Assembly: GCA_017745235.1 (NCBI GenBank)
Contig: JAGHZU010000007.1
Coordinates: 124,001 to 188,000, forward strand
From: Caulobacter sp.
GTDB taxonomy: Bacteria; Pseudomonadota; Alphaproteobacteria; Caulobacterales; Caulobacteraceae
Length of the DNA stretch: 64,000 bases
Direction: 5' to 3'
Of this stretch, positions 16,758-25,341 are shown piece after piece (the first letter of the stretch is position 1; each line of letters begins with the position of its first letter). The notes under the pieces are model-generated. The model was not told the origin of the DNA and searched no databases. It saw nothing but the letters and a program-made list of their open reading frames with translations. The translations under genes were made by a program, and so were the position numbers.

Positions 16758-19637
16758 CTAGCCGCTGGCCTTGGCGCGAAAACGGTCCTTCATCTTGGCG
16801 ACCCAGCCGTTGAAGGCCTCGTTGTCGGCGGTCACCTTGCCGAAGTCGCTGCTGGACAGCACGCCGGGGTCGGCGCCGGCCAGGGCCACCCGCAGCCCAT
16901 CGGGGTTGCGGGCGCCGTCGACGAAACCTCCGAAACGCTGGCGAAGGCGCGCCAGGCCGGCGTTGTCGTCGGCCAGGCTGTAGGCCACGGCCGAGCGCAG
17001 CAGCTTGGACTCGTCGGCTGGCGACAGCGTCCCCGGCGTCTTCCAGCGGTCGCCCAGGGCACGCTCATAGAGCGCGCCGGCCTGGGGCCAGCCGTGCTGC
17101 TTCCAAGCGATCTCGGCGCGAATATCCTCGGCGTCGCGGCCCTTGTCGCCCTCGATCACTTCCAGAGCGGCGTCGTAGCGGCCCAGGTCCATCAGCGAGC
17201 GGGCGGTGGCCAGGCGACGTTCGGCGTTGAGGGCCGGCGGCAGGATCGTGGTGCGGGTGCCGTTGATCGCGTCCAGCGCGCTCTCGGGCTTGCGATCCAT
17301 CAGGTAGATCCAGGCCAGGTCGGTGGCGACCTGGGCCTTGGGCACGCCATTCAGCCGGTTGTCGACCTGGTACTTCAGCAGTTTGGCGGCTTCTTCCAGC
17401 AGGTCGACGTCGACCAGGCGGCGCACCAGGTTGCGGACCATCTGGTCGCCGTCGGCGCCGATCGGGGTCAAGTCCTGGAAGTCGTAGAACAGGCCCACGG
17501 CCTGGATCGGCTGCATGCCGTCCGCCAGCCCGTCAAGGAACAGCGCGCGGAAGGTGTTGTTCAGGTCGTTGCGCAGGGCCACGGCCTGCGGCAGGTCGGA
17601 CTGGACATTGCTGGCCGAGTGCAGGACCTCCAGCGCCTCGCGGTAGCGGCCTTGCTGAATCTGCAGTTGGCCCAGGGCGCGGATGGTGTCCAGCTCGACG
17701 CCGTCGCCGCGCCAACGGTAGCGCAGCACGTCCAGGCCGGCGGCGGCCACGTCCGGCGTGATCTGACGTTTGGCCAGGCGCAACTGGATGGCGTGCAGCG
17801 TGGCCGGAGCCGCCAGGCGGTCGATGCCGCAGCGGGCGATGGCCTGGAACACCGGAAGCGCCCGAGGATCGTTCTTCTGCTCGAACGCCTTGGCCAGGAT
17901 CAGGCGCAGCTCCAGCTGGTCCTCGACCGGCACGTTGGGCAGGGCCAGGGCCTGGTTGACCAGGCGAATGGCGTTGTCGGGGGCGTTGGCGCCGACCGCG
18001 GCCTCGGCCTGGGCGCCCAGGAAGCGCGCCTGCCATACCGCAGGGAACAGGGCCAGGGCCCGTTGGCCGGCCGCGAACTGGGCCTGGGCGTCGGCCAATT
18101 GGCCCGTCTTGGCCGCGATATAGCCACGCCAGAGCGCCGCCGACGGATCGTCGGCCAGCACGGGCGAGGAAAGATCGGCCGAGGCCTCGGCGTAGCGTCG
18201 CGCCATCACCTTGGCCGCGCCGCGCAGCCCGCGGAACTCGGCGTCCCCCATCAGGGTCTGGTGCGCGCGACCGGCGGCGTTCAGCACGCCGATGGCCTCG
18301 TAGGACAGGTTCGAGCCGATCAGGAAACGCGCCAGGGCCATGCGCGAGGCTGTGTCATCGCCCTTGCCGCCGTTGGCGTCGCCCGCCGCGGCGATGGCGC
18401 TCAGCAGAGCGTCGTAGCGGGCCATGAAACCGCCGGAACCGGTCTTGGACCAGTTCACCGGATCCAACAGCGCCGGCATGGCCAGGGGCTGAGGCGCGCC
18501 GACCATAGCGTCCTGCCGCGCCTGGCCGCTGGCCGCCGACGACAGAACCAAGCCCTTCGGGCGGCCGATGCGCACGATGTCGCCATCGGCGGTGATATGG
18601 AGATCGCCCGAGAAGCTCTCCACGGCCAGGCCGTTGGCCGACTGCAGCAGGGCCATCTCGACATAGTCGCGCCGCGAAGGCAGCCCCTTGGACGGCGCCA
18701 GGGCGGTGACGACGGCGATGCGGTCGCCCACGGCCGGATCGGCCACCCACAAGGCCTTGGTCGCCCCCGCCACATTGGCGCTGAGCGTGGCGGGGCTGGC
18801 GGTCTCGTCGCGCGCCACCTTGATCAGGTCAGGCGAGTCCTGGAGCCCGGGACCAAGCGACACCGTCCAATTGCCCCCCACCCCGTCGGCATGGAAAGCC
18901 GCCCCCTGAGGCGTGACGATACGCAGGGCCGCGTAGTCCGCCCCCTTGAACACCTGCATGCGCAGGTACTGGCTGGTGGAGGCCGGAACCTTGGAGATAT
19001 CCAGGCGCGCCGGGGCGTCGAACACCACCCACACCGCCTCGCCACGACGAAACACCGAGGCTCCCGCGGGAGCCGCCCACTCGAAGCTCAGTTGGGCCTG
19101 GCTGTCGACCTTGGCGTACTTGACCGGCACCACGCCGCTGGCCGGCATGGGATTGGGACGGCGCGAAACCGGCGGGGCGATCGGGGCAGGCGCGGCGGCG
19201 GGCGCGGCCGGGCGGGCGAACAGGTTCACAAAGTCGTCGCCGTCGGCGTTGCCCGAGCGATAGTCGGCGTCGTCGGTCAAGGTGACGGCGATCTCGAGGA
19301 CGCCGCCTACGTGGCGCGCCTCGGCGGTCTTCACCCAGCGTGGCGGCGAAACCTTCAGGACCGAGAGGTTGGGATTGGCGTCGCGCGGAAAACGCAACAC
19401 CAGGGTCGTCCCGTCACGGCGCACCTGCATCCCGCGTGAGCCCGGGAACTGCAGGCGGGTGAAATCGGGCGCCTGGGCGACACGGACCTCAAACCCGCGC
19501 GCGGGCGCGGCGGGTCTGGACTTGGAGGGCGGCTTGGCGGCATGGGTCGGCGCAGCGGAGATCGACACCGACGGTGTCGCCACCCCGAGGATGCTGATCG
19601 CCGCGACCGTCGATCTCAGAAAGGCCTTCAGCCCCAT
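16758..19637 (-). CDS. Large exported TPR-rich protein of the fliLM cluster
   Basis: The product is 959 residues from ATG 19637. A signal peptide covers about residues 1-33 (LRSTVAAISILGVATPS), followed by a Lys/Pro/Ala-rich linker. Residues 45-140 and 180-300 look like beta-rich, AMIN-like modules (QAPDFTRLQFPGSRGMQVRR). From about residue 400 on there are helical TPR-like repeats (AKVMARRYAEASADLSSPV, QIQQGRYREALEVLH, LMDLGRYDAALEVIEG). It follows the MotE-like gene by 18 bp in the same direction. Function is not established by sequence. Position and export suggest a periplasmic motility factor acting with the MotE-like protein, by analogy with the rhizobial MotC/MotE pair. Confidence 0.75.
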   Translation of the reverse strand: MGLKAFLRSTVAAISILGVATPSVSISAAPTHAAKPPSKSRPAAPARGFEVRVAQAPDFTRLQFPGSRGMQVRRDGTTLVLRFPRDANPNLSVLKVSPPRWVKTAEARHVGGVLEIAVTLTDDADYRSGNADGDDFVNLFARPAAPAAAPAPIAPPVSRRPNPMPASGVVPVKYAKVDSQAQLSFEWAAPAGASVFRRGEAVWVVFDAPARLDISKVPASTSQYLRMQVFKGADYAALRIVTPQGAAFHADGVGGNWTVSLGPGLQDSPDLIKVARDETASPATLSANVAGATKALWVADPAVGDRIAVVTALAPSKGLPSRRDYVEMALLQSANGLAVESFSGDLHITADGDIVRIGRPKGLVLSSAASGQARQDAMVGAPQPLAMPALLDPVNWSKTGSGGFMARYDALLSAIAAAGDANGGKGDDTASRMALARFLIGSNLSYEAIGVLNAAGRAHQTLMGDAEFRGLRGAAKVMARRYAEASADLSSPVLADDPSAALWRGYIAAKTGQLADAQAQFAAGQRALALFPAVWQARFLGAQAEAAVGANAPDNAIRLVNQALALPNVPVEDQLELRLILAKAFEQKNDPRALPVFQAIARCGIDRLAAPATLHAIQLRLAKRQITPDVAAAGLDVLRYRWRGDGVELDTIRALGQLQIQQGRYREALEVLHSASNVQSDLPQAVALRNDLNNTFRALFLDGLADGMQPIQAVGLFYDFQDLTPIGADGDQMVRNLVRRLVDVDLLEEAAKLLKYQVDNRLNGVPKAQVATDLAWIYLMDRKPESALDAINGTRTTILPPALNAERRLATARSLMDLGRYDAALEVIEGDKGRDAEDIRAEIAWKQHGWPQAGALYERALGDRWKTPGTLSPADESKLLRSAVAYSLADDNAGLARLRQRFGGFVDGARNPDGLRVALAGADPGVLSSSDFGKVTADNEAFNGWVAKMKDRFRAKASG

Positions 19638-19655
19638 GCCCCCGCCCCGCCGGAC

Positions 19656-20471
19656 TTAGCCGGCCTTCTTGGGCGCCGCCTTGGCCGAGCCCGCGCCAGC
19701 GCCGGCCAGCGGCGTGGCCGAGGCCTGGGCGCCGGGCACGACGCCCGCGGCGCCGCCAGCCGCGGCCGGCGCGTCGGCGACCGCCAGGGCCGCCTTGCTC
19801 TTGGCCAGAGCGTCAGCCGAGAGACGGTTGGCCAGGCGCTCGGTCAGCACCTTGGCGTCGCCGGGCGACATGTTGGCCAGGATCATCGAGAGCGTGCGCT
19901 CCTTCATCTTCCCGGCGATCGGCAGGCGCACGCTGTCGTCGAGCACGGTCATGCGGGCGGCGGCGTCCTTGGGCTTCATGGCCGAATAGACCAGCACCAT
20001 GCGGTCGACCTCGGCCTGCTTCTGGGCGTCGGCCTGGCCCAGCAGGCCCTGGATCTCTCCCTTCATGCCGTTCAGCGCCTTCATCTTGGCGTCCAGCTTG
20101 GCCTCGGCGGCGGCCAACAGCTGCAGTTGGACGTCGATGTCCTGCTCGCGCTGGTCAAGCTGGCCGCGGCGCTGCCCCAGGCTCTGGAGCACACGCAGTT
20201 CGGCCGGCGAAAGGCCCGCTTCCTTGGCCAGGGCGTCCGCCGAAGGGGCGCAGACCCGCGGCGGCGGAGCGTTGGCGGCGGCGTCCTTGGCCGCGGCTTC
20301 GGCCGAAGGGGCCCCCTCGCCCTTGGCGTCCGGCTTGGCCACGCCCTCGGCGAAGGCTTTCGCCCCGCTCAGCAGGTCCGGCGCCGACTTGGCCCCCGCC
20401 ATGGCGTTGACGGCCAGGACGCCGACCACGGCGACCCCGACGATCGGCAGGATGCGCGGAACATTCTTCAT
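19656..20471 (-). CDS. MotE-like flagellar protein (MgtE-N-type domain)
   Basis: The product is 271 residues from ATG 20471. It has an N-terminal signal anchor (residues 7-26), an Ala/Lys-rich linker, a coiled coil near 115-165 (GQLDQREQDIDVQLQLLAA) and an MgtE-N-like helical domain near 165-235 (MKPKDAAARMTVLDDSVRL, ILANMSPGDAKVLTERLAN). This order matches the MotE family, in rhizobia a chaperone needed for periplasmic MotC. The start overlaps the DUF6468 gene by 4 bp (ATGA), which indicates translational coupling. It is in the fliL-fliM unit. A direct role in stator or motor assembly is inferred from family and operon. Confidence 0.75.
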   Translation of the reverse strand: MKNVPRILPIVGVAVVGVLAVNAMAGAKSAPDLLSGAKAFAEGVAKPDAKGEGAPSAEAAAKDAAANAPPPRVCAPSADALAKEAGLSPAELRVLQSLGQRRGQLDQREQDIDVQLQLLAAAEAKLDAKMKALNGMKGEIQGLLGQADAQKQAEVDRMVLVYSAMKPKDAAARMTVLDDSVRLPIAGKMKERTLSMILANMSPGDAKVLTERLANRLSADALAKSKAALAVADAPAAAGGAAGVVPGAQASATPLAGAGAGSAKAAPKKAG

Positions 20472-21037
20472 CGACGGCCCCTGAAGGTCGAATTGGAGGA
20501 CGAACCATCGTCAGGTCCGTCGAACAGGTCATCATCCACCCGCGCCCGTGAACGCGGAGTTTCCTTTGGCGCAGTTACGCGCGGAGCGGTAGGCGGCGCA
20601 GCGTCGCGGGGGATCCGCGCCTCGCGCTCCAGAAGCTTCTCGAAGTCCTCCGCCTTGAGGCGGCGTCGCGGCTGGTCGGCGGCCGGCTCGGCCGGAGGAT
20701 CGAAGACCGGACGCGAGGCGCGCTCAGCGCGATCCGTTGCGGGCGGCGGCGTCACGATCGGGCGGTTGATGCGCTCGTCCAGCTGCGCGGCCAGGGCCTT
20801 GGCCTGAGCGATGCGGTCGCCCAGGGTGTCGGCGGCCTCGTCGGTGGCCGCGCGCAGGTCGGCCAGCCCCTGTTCGGCCCGCATCGCGGCGCGGTCGAGA
20901 TCAGCCACCGCCTTGGCGAAACCCTCGTGGCTGTCGCGCAGCGCCTTCAGGCGACGCTCCAGGCGCATGCCGAAGGCCAGCGCCACCAGCAGCAGCACCG
21001 CAAGCAGACCATTCAGGGCGATGGCCGTGATGCTCAT
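20468..21037 (-). CDS. DUF6468 membrane protein of the fliLM operon
   Basis: The product is 189 residues from ATG 21037, overlapping the end of fliM by 4 bp and the next gene by 4 bp. One transmembrane helix lies at about residues 4-24 (ITAIALNGLLAVLLLVALAF), then a coiled coil at 28-90 (LKALRDSHEGFAKAVADLDR) and a charged Pro/Arg/Asp-rich tail. This matches DUF6468, seen next to fliM in alphaproteobacteria. No biochemical function is known to me. Double overlap coupling to fliM and the MotE-like gene argues for a motor-related role at the inner membrane. Confidence 0.75.
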   Translation of the reverse strand: MSITAIALNGLLAVLLLVALAFGMRLERRLKALRDSHEGFAKAVADLDRAAMRAEQGLADLRAATDEAADTLGDRIAQAKALAAQLDERINRPIVTPPPATDRAERASRPVFDPPAEPAADQPRRRLKAEDFEKLLEREARIPRDAAPPTAPRVTAPKETPRSRARVDDDLFDGPDDGSSSNSTFRGRR

Positions 21038-22170
21038 TTCAGCTTCTGAACCGCCTTCTTGGCCGCCGGCGTCAGGGGGGCGTCGGCGCGGATCGCGATC
21101 GAGTGGTTGCGACGACCCATGCGGCCGCGCGTCAGCGGGATCGATCCCGCGCGCAGCTCCACCGGGCTGTCGGGCGTGGCGTTGAGCATGAGGGTGTCGC
21201 CGACCTGGAGGTTCAGCACCCGAGAGAGCGGCAGTTGCTGCTCGTCGAGCACGGCCCGCACCTCCATCTGGGTCGTCCAGAGTTCGGTGGCCAAGTGCCC
21301 TTCCCAGATGTTGTCGCGGCCGAACTTCTCGCCCATGAACTGCTGCAGCAGCATCTTCCGGATGGGCTCAAGGGTCGCATAGGGCAGCAGAAGCTCGATT
21401 CTGCCGCCACGGTCTTCCATGTCGATGCGAAGCTTCACAAGAATCGCCGCGTTGGCCGGCCGGGCGATCGCGGCGAAGCGCGGATTGGTCTCCAGGCGAT
21501 CGAGGGTGAAAGACACCGGATGCAGGGGCTCGAACGCCGCCTTGGCGTCGTGCAGCACGACCTCGACCATCCGCTGCACCAGAACGCGTTCGATCGTGGT
21601 GTAGGGACGGCCCTCGATGCGCATGGCGGCCGTGCCGCGACGGCCGCCCAGCAGCACGTCGACGATCGAATAGATCAGGTTGGAGTCGACCGTCAGCAGG
21701 CCGTAGTTGTCCAGTTCCTCGGCCCGGAACACCGCCAGGATGGCCGGCAGCGGGATCGAGTTCAGGTAGTCGCCGAAGCGGATCGAGCTGATGTTGTCGA
21801 GGCTGACCTCGACGTTGTCGGACGTGAAGTTGCGCAGGGACGTCGTCATCAACCGCACCAGGCGGTCGAAAACGATTTCCAGCATCGGCAGGCGCTCGTA
21901 CGAGACCAGGGCCGAGTTGATGATGGCGCGGATGCCGGTGCGGTCGTCGTTGCCGTCGCCGGACATGTCGAAGCCCAGCAGGCTGTCGATCTCGTCCTGG
22001 TTCAGGATGCGCTCGGCGCCCATCCCGTCGCCGCCGCCGTCGTCCCAGCCGCCCATGCCGCCGCTGAAGTCGCCGAACTCGTTCGTGCCGACCTCGCCGC
22101 CGAACTCGGTCGGCGGGTTCTCCGAGGCCCATTGGGCCATCGCGGCCTGATCGTCGATTTCGTCCGCCAT
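21034..22170 (-). CDS. fliM: Flagellar motor switch protein FliM
   Basis: The product is 378 residues from ATG 22170; the TTG 15 bp upstream is less likely. FliM is a C-ring protein that binds CheY-P and sets motor direction. A Gly/Asp-rich N-terminal segment leads into ILNQDEIDSLLGF, the family's CheY-P-binding motif region, here moved inward from the usual extreme N-terminus by about 50 residues. The CheC-like middle domain holds LEIVFDRLVRLMTTSLRNFT and ALVRAEEL-type repeats. The SpoA C-terminal domain (VRAVLDEQQLPLSRVLNLQVGD) ends the protein. It lies between fliL and the DUF6468 gene. Confidence 0.96.
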   Translation of the reverse strand: MADEIDDQAAMAQWASENPPTEFGGEVGTNEFGDFSGGMGGWDDGGGDGMGAERILNQDEIDSLLGFDMSGDGNDDRTGIRAIINSALVSYERLPMLEIVFDRLVRLMTTSLRNFTSDNVEVSLDNISSIRFGDYLNSIPLPAILAVFRAEELDNYGLLTVDSNLIYSIVDVLLGGRRGTAAMRIEGRPYTTIERVLVQRMVEVVLHDAKAAFEPLHPVSFTLDRLETNPRFAAIARPANAAILVKLRIDMEDRGGRIELLLPYATLEPIRKMLLQQFMGEKFGRDNIWEGHLATELWTTQMEVRAVLDEQQLPLSRVLNLQVGDTLMLNATPDSPVELRAGSIPLTRGRMGRRNHSIAIRADAPLTPAAKKAVQKLK

Positions 22171-22197
22171 GATGGTTCGCCCCAACCAGCCCGAGGG

Positions 22198-22806
22198 CTA
22201 GTTGATCAGCATCTCCTCGATCAGGACCGCGTTCACCTTGGAAGGCGCAGCGACCAGGTTGACGCGACGCAGCAGTTCGGCGCGCAGCTGATAGCTGCCC
22301 TGGCTGCCGTTGAGGTCTTCGGGGCGCAGCTCGCGCAGGAACGTCTGGAACATGTCCTGCAGGCGCGGAAGGTTCGGCGTCAGGGCGTCGGCCGTTTCCT
22401 CGTCCGGCAGCTCGAAGGTCAGCTTCAGCTTCAGGAAGGTCGACTTGCCGTCGGCGGCCTGCATGTTCACGACGATGTCGGGCAGGGTGTAGAACACCAC
22501 GCCGTCGGGGCCCTCCTTGATGACCGGCGCACCAGCGGCCGGAGCGCCGCCCTCGCCGCCGCCATGGCCGCCCTTCTCTTCCTTCTTCTTTTCCTTTTTC
22601 TTCGGCTTCTCGTGGCCGGCGTCCGCCTCGGCGGCCGGCTTGGGCTTGAGGAGCAGGAACGCGGTCACCCCGCCGCCCACCAGCACGGCGGCGGCCGCCG
22701 CGGCGATGATGATCATCATCGGCGGCTTCTTCTTGGCGGGAGCTTCGCCCTCGGCGCCCTCTTCGCCTTCGGGGGCGGGGGCGTCCTTTGGGGGTTTGTT
22801 GGCCAC
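22198..22806 (-). CDS. fliL: Flagellar basal body-associated protein FliL
   Basis: The product is 202 residues from ATG 22806. FliL surrounds or supports the MotAB stator at the inner membrane. A cytoplasmic N-terminus of about 28 residues precedes one transmembrane helix (about 30-52, MMIIIAAAAAAVLVGGGVTA), a Lys/Glu/Gly-rich linker, and a periplasmic stomatin-like FliL domain (FYTLPDIVVNMQAADGKSTF to the C-terminal EEMLIN). It is the first gene of the leftward unit fliL-fliM-DUF6468-MotE-like-TPR and is transcribed divergently from flgF. In C. crescentus fliL is an early, CtrA-controlled flagellar operon. Confidence 0.96.
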   Translation of the reverse strand: MANKPPKDAPAPEGEEGAEGEAPAKKKPPMMIIIAAAAAAVLVGGGVTAFLLLKPKPAAEADAGHEKPKKKEKKKEEKGGHGGGEGGAPAAGAPVIKEGPDGVVFYTLPDIVVNMQAADGKSTFLKLKLTFELPDEETADALTPNLPRLQDMFQTFLRELRPEDLNGSQGSYQLRAELLRRVNLVAAPSKVNAVLIEEMLIN

Positions 22807-22853
22807 GCGCGCGGTTCCTTGAAATCTACGAACCTACTCATGCGCGGGACATG

Positions 22854-22869
22854 GTTAACGATCTCTTTT
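22854..22869 (-). promoter_or_regulatory. Weak CtrA-like site before fliL
   Basis: On the minus strand the site reads AAAA-N7-TTAAC, against the CtrA consensus TTAA-N7-TTAA(C). The right half is perfect and the left half matches at two of four bases. It lies 48-63 bp before the fliL start, where the CtrA site is expected for this class II operon. Confidence 0.4.
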
Positions 22870-22966
22870 GAAGGCCATTTCGCCGCAGGCTGAATCTGCC
22901 CGGCAGACTCCGACCAAGCCCCGGAATTAACCTTTCTTTTCGCTGATTTTATTGATCTTTTCGAGT

Positions 22967-22982
22967 TGGCACGAGGGTTGCT
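22967..22982 (+). promoter_or_regulatory. Sigma-54 promoter for flgF-flgG-flgA-flgH
   Basis: TGGCACGAGGGTTGCT is a full match to the sigma-54 -24/-12 consensus TGGCAC-N5-TTGCW, with GG and GC at the correct spacing. It ends 48 bp before the flgF ATG and points toward it. Rod and hook genes in Caulobacter are class III, driven by sigma-54 with FlbD, which fits. Confidence 0.9.
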
Positions 22983-23030
22983 TGCGGAAGATCGGCGCAT
23001 TTGTCGCGCCAGCCGTCTCGGTAACCGGTC

Positions 23031-23768
23031 ATGGACAACGCCCTTTACGTCGGACTTTCGCGGCAGATGACCCTGCGCCGCGAACTCGACATCGTGGCCA
23101 ACAACATCGCCAACGCCAACACGACCGGCTTCAAGGTCGAGCAGCTGATGGTGCGCACCGAACCGGCCAAGCCGGCCCGCACCGACGGCGGCACGAACCC
23201 GGTGAAGTTCGTCCTGGACGACGGCGTGGCCCGCGACTTCAGCCAGGGCGCCCTGACCCAGACGGGCGGAGACCTGGACGTGGCCATCGAGGGCAAGGGC
23301 TTCTTCAAGGTCTCGACCGCCGGCGGCGAGCGCTACACCCGCGACGGCCGCTTCACCATGAGCCCCGAGGGCAAGCTGGTCACCCAGAACGGCGCGGCCG
23401 TGCTGGACGAGAGCGGCGGCGAGATCAACGTCGATCCGATCAAGGGTCCGCTCAGCATCGGCCACGACGGCACCATCACCCAGGGCCTCGAGCGCGTGGG
23501 CAAGCTGGGCGTGGTGGTCCCCACCGACCTCGCCTCGTTCCGCAAGGACGGCGACAACCTCTATCGCAACACCACCAACGACACGCCCCAGCAGGCCCCC
23601 AGCGCGATCGTGCACCAAGGCATGCTGGAAGCCTCCAACGTCCAGGCGATCACTCAGATCACCAAGCTCATCGAAGTCAGCCGCGCCTACGAGAGCGTGG
23701 CCAAGATGATGGATCAAACCTCGGAACTGTCCCGGTCCGCCGTCGAGCGGATGGGCAAGGTCCAGTAA
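23031..23768 (+). CDS. flgF: Flagellar basal-body rod protein FlgF
   Basis: The product is 245 residues from ATG 23031. FlgF is a proximal rod protein in the periplasm, exported by the flagellar type III system, and accordingly has no Sec signal peptide. The N-terminal rod signature is present (LRRELDIVANNIANANTTGF), as is the C-terminal coiled segment (ITQITKLIEVSRAYESVAKM) shared by rod, hook and hook-cap families. The central part includes VAIEGKGFFKVSTAGGERYT and RDGRFTMSPEGKLV. It is first in flgFGAH under a sigma-54 promoter, and flgG follows after 13 bp. Confidence 0.97.
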   Translation: MDNALYVGLSRQMTLRRELDIVANNIANANTTGFKVEQLMVRTEPAKPARTDGGTNPVKFVLDDGVARDFSQGALTQTGGDLDVAIEGKGFFKVSTAGGERYTRDGRFTMSPEGKLVTQNGAAVLDESGGEINVDPIKGPLSIGHDGTITQGLERVGKLGVVVPTDLASFRKDGDNLYRNTTNDTPQQAPSAIVHQGMLEASNVQAITQITKLIEVSRAYESVAKMMDQTSELSRSAVERMGKVQ

Positions 23769-23781
23769 GGGATAGACGAAG

Positions 23782-24570
23782 ATGCAAGCGCTCCGCACCG
23801 CCGCCACGGGCATGGCCGCCCAGCAGCTGAACGTCGAGGTCATCTCGAACAACATCGCCAACATGAACACGGTCGGCTTCAAGCGCCAGCGGGCCGAGTT
23901 CCAGGACCTGATCTACCAGACGATCGAGCGCGCCGGCGCCCAGTCGTCCAGCGACGGCAACGTGGTGCCCACCGGCGTCCAGATCGGCGGCGGCGTGAAG
24001 GCCGGCTCGGTGTATCGCATCAACGAGCAGGGCACGCCGACGATGACGAACAACGAGTACGACGTGGCCATCCAGGGCCGCGGCTACCTGCAGATCCTGC
24101 TGCCCTCGGGCGAGACGGCCTACACCCGCGCGGGCAACTTCTCGACCAACGACCAGGGCCAGATCGTCACCGAGGACGGCTACCTGGTCCAGCCGGGCAT
24201 CACCGTGCCGCAGAACGCCGTGGCCATCACCATCGGCAAGACCGGCCTGGTGCAGGTCAAGATGGACGGCGACCCGAACCCGCAGACGATCGGCCAGATC
24301 GAGCTGGCCAACTTCATGAACGAGGGCGGCCTGGAAGCCATCGGCGACAACCTGCTGATGGAGACCGCCGCCTCAGGCCCGGCCAACATCGCCGCCCCCG
24401 GCCAGCCCGGCTTCGGCACCCTGCTGCAGAACTACACCGAAGCCTCGAACGTCGACTCGGTCAGCGAGATCACTGCGCTGATCGTTGCCCAGCGGGCCTA
24501 CGAGATGAACTCCAAGGTCATCACCACGGCCGACCAGATGCTCCAGGCCACCTCGAACCTGAGGTCGTAA
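23782..24570 (+). CDS. flgG: Flagellar basal-body distal rod protein FlgG
   Basis: The product is 262 residues from ATG 23782. FlgG builds the distal rod. It begins MQALRTAATGMAAQQLNVEV, then VISNNIANMNTVGFKRQRAE, the classic rod signature. The FlgG-specific segment DLIYQTIERAGAQSS follows. The D1 core has VAIQGRGYLQI and YTRAGNFSTNDQGQIV, and the C-terminus ends VAQRAYEMNSKVITTADQML. Length (about 260) is normal. The order flgF-flgG-flgA-flgH is the usual Caulobacter one. Confidence 0.97.
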   Translation: MQALRTAATGMAAQQLNVEVISNNIANMNTVGFKRQRAEFQDLIYQTIERAGAQSSSDGNVVPTGVQIGGGVKAGSVYRINEQGTPTMTNNEYDVAIQGRGYLQILLPSGETAYTRAGNFSTNDQGQIVTEDGYLVQPGITVPQNAVAITIGKTGLVQVKMDGDPNPQTIGQIELANFMNEGGLEAIGDNLLMETAASGPANIAAPGQPGFGTLLQNYTEASNVDSVSEITALIVAQRAYEMNSKVITTADQMLQATSNLRS

Positions 24571-24574
24571 GCTC

Positions 24575-25327
24575 ATGAAACTCTTCGCCGTTTCCATCAC
24601 CGCCCTGCTGATCGCCACCCCCGCGCTGGCCGGCACGGCCGTTTCGCTGAAGTCGGACACCACCAACACCAGCGGCGCCATCACCCTGGGCGAGCTGTTC
24701 GACGGCGCCGGGGCGGCGTCGGATGTCGTGGTGGCCAACCGGGTCGGCGCCACCGCCGTCCTCGACGCCGCCGCCGTGCAGATGGCCGCCCGACGCGCCG
24801 GCCTGGACTGGAACAATCCCAACGGCCTGCGCCGCATCATCGTCCGGGCGGGCTCGGCCTCAGGCGGCGCCCAGGCTCTGGCCGGCGCCCCGCGCGGCAA
24901 CGTGGAAGTTCTTGCCTACGCCCGCAGCCTGGCCACGGGCGAAATCGTCCAGCCGGAAGACCTGGTGTGGACCAAGGCCGCCGCCGCGCCCGCCGACGCG
25001 CCTCGCGACGCCGACGCCATGATCGGCATGACCGTAAAGCGCCCGCTGCGCGAAGGCGCCGCCGCCGCCCTGCGCGACGTCTCCACGCCGCAGGTCATCA
25101 AGGCGGGCGATATCGTCGCGGTCACCTACGAGGACGACGGCGTGGCGCTGACCTTGCAGGGCAAGGCCATGGCGGCGGGCGCCGTAGGCGAAAGCCTCAT
25201 GGTCCAGAACACCGCCAGCAAGAAGATCATCGAGACCGTGGTCACCGGACCCGGCTCCGCCGCCGTCGGCCCGCAGGCGCAGCGCCTGAAGGCCTCCAAG
25301 ACCACCCTGCGCTACGCCGCCCGCTGA
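24575..25327 (+). CDS. flgA: Flagellar P-ring assembly chaperone FlgA
   Basis: The product is 250 residues from ATG 24575, 4 bp after flgG. FlgA is a periplasmic chaperone for FlgI P-ring assembly. A signal peptide covers residues 1-19 (ends in ATPALAG). The first half is weakly conserved. The SAF and ChapFlgA domain starts near residue 108 (VEVLAYARSLATGEIVQPED) and ends KIIETVVTGPGSAAVGP. It is in the flgFGAH operon. Identification rests on domain layout, length and position; the N-terminal half alone would not be diagnostic. Confidence 0.92.
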   Translation: MKLFAVSITALLIATPALAGTAVSLKSDTTNTSGAITLGELFDGAGAASDVVVANRVGATAVLDAAAVQMAARRAGLDWNNPNGLRRIIVRAGSASGGAQALAGAPRGNVEVLAYARSLATGEIVQPEDLVWTKAAAAPADAPRDADAMIGMTVKRPLREGAAAALRDVSTPQVIKAGDIVAVTYEDDGVALTLQGKAMAAGAVGESLMVQNTASKKIIETVVTGPGSAAVGPQAQRLKASKTTLRYAAR

Positions 25328-25341
25328 GAAGGTTGAACCCG

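Noticed and set aside
16671..19439. 922-codon plus-strand frame opposite the TPR gene
   Set aside because: Antisense shadow; the minus frame has a signal peptide and TPR pattern, this one has Gly/Arg/His-rich low-complexity translation.
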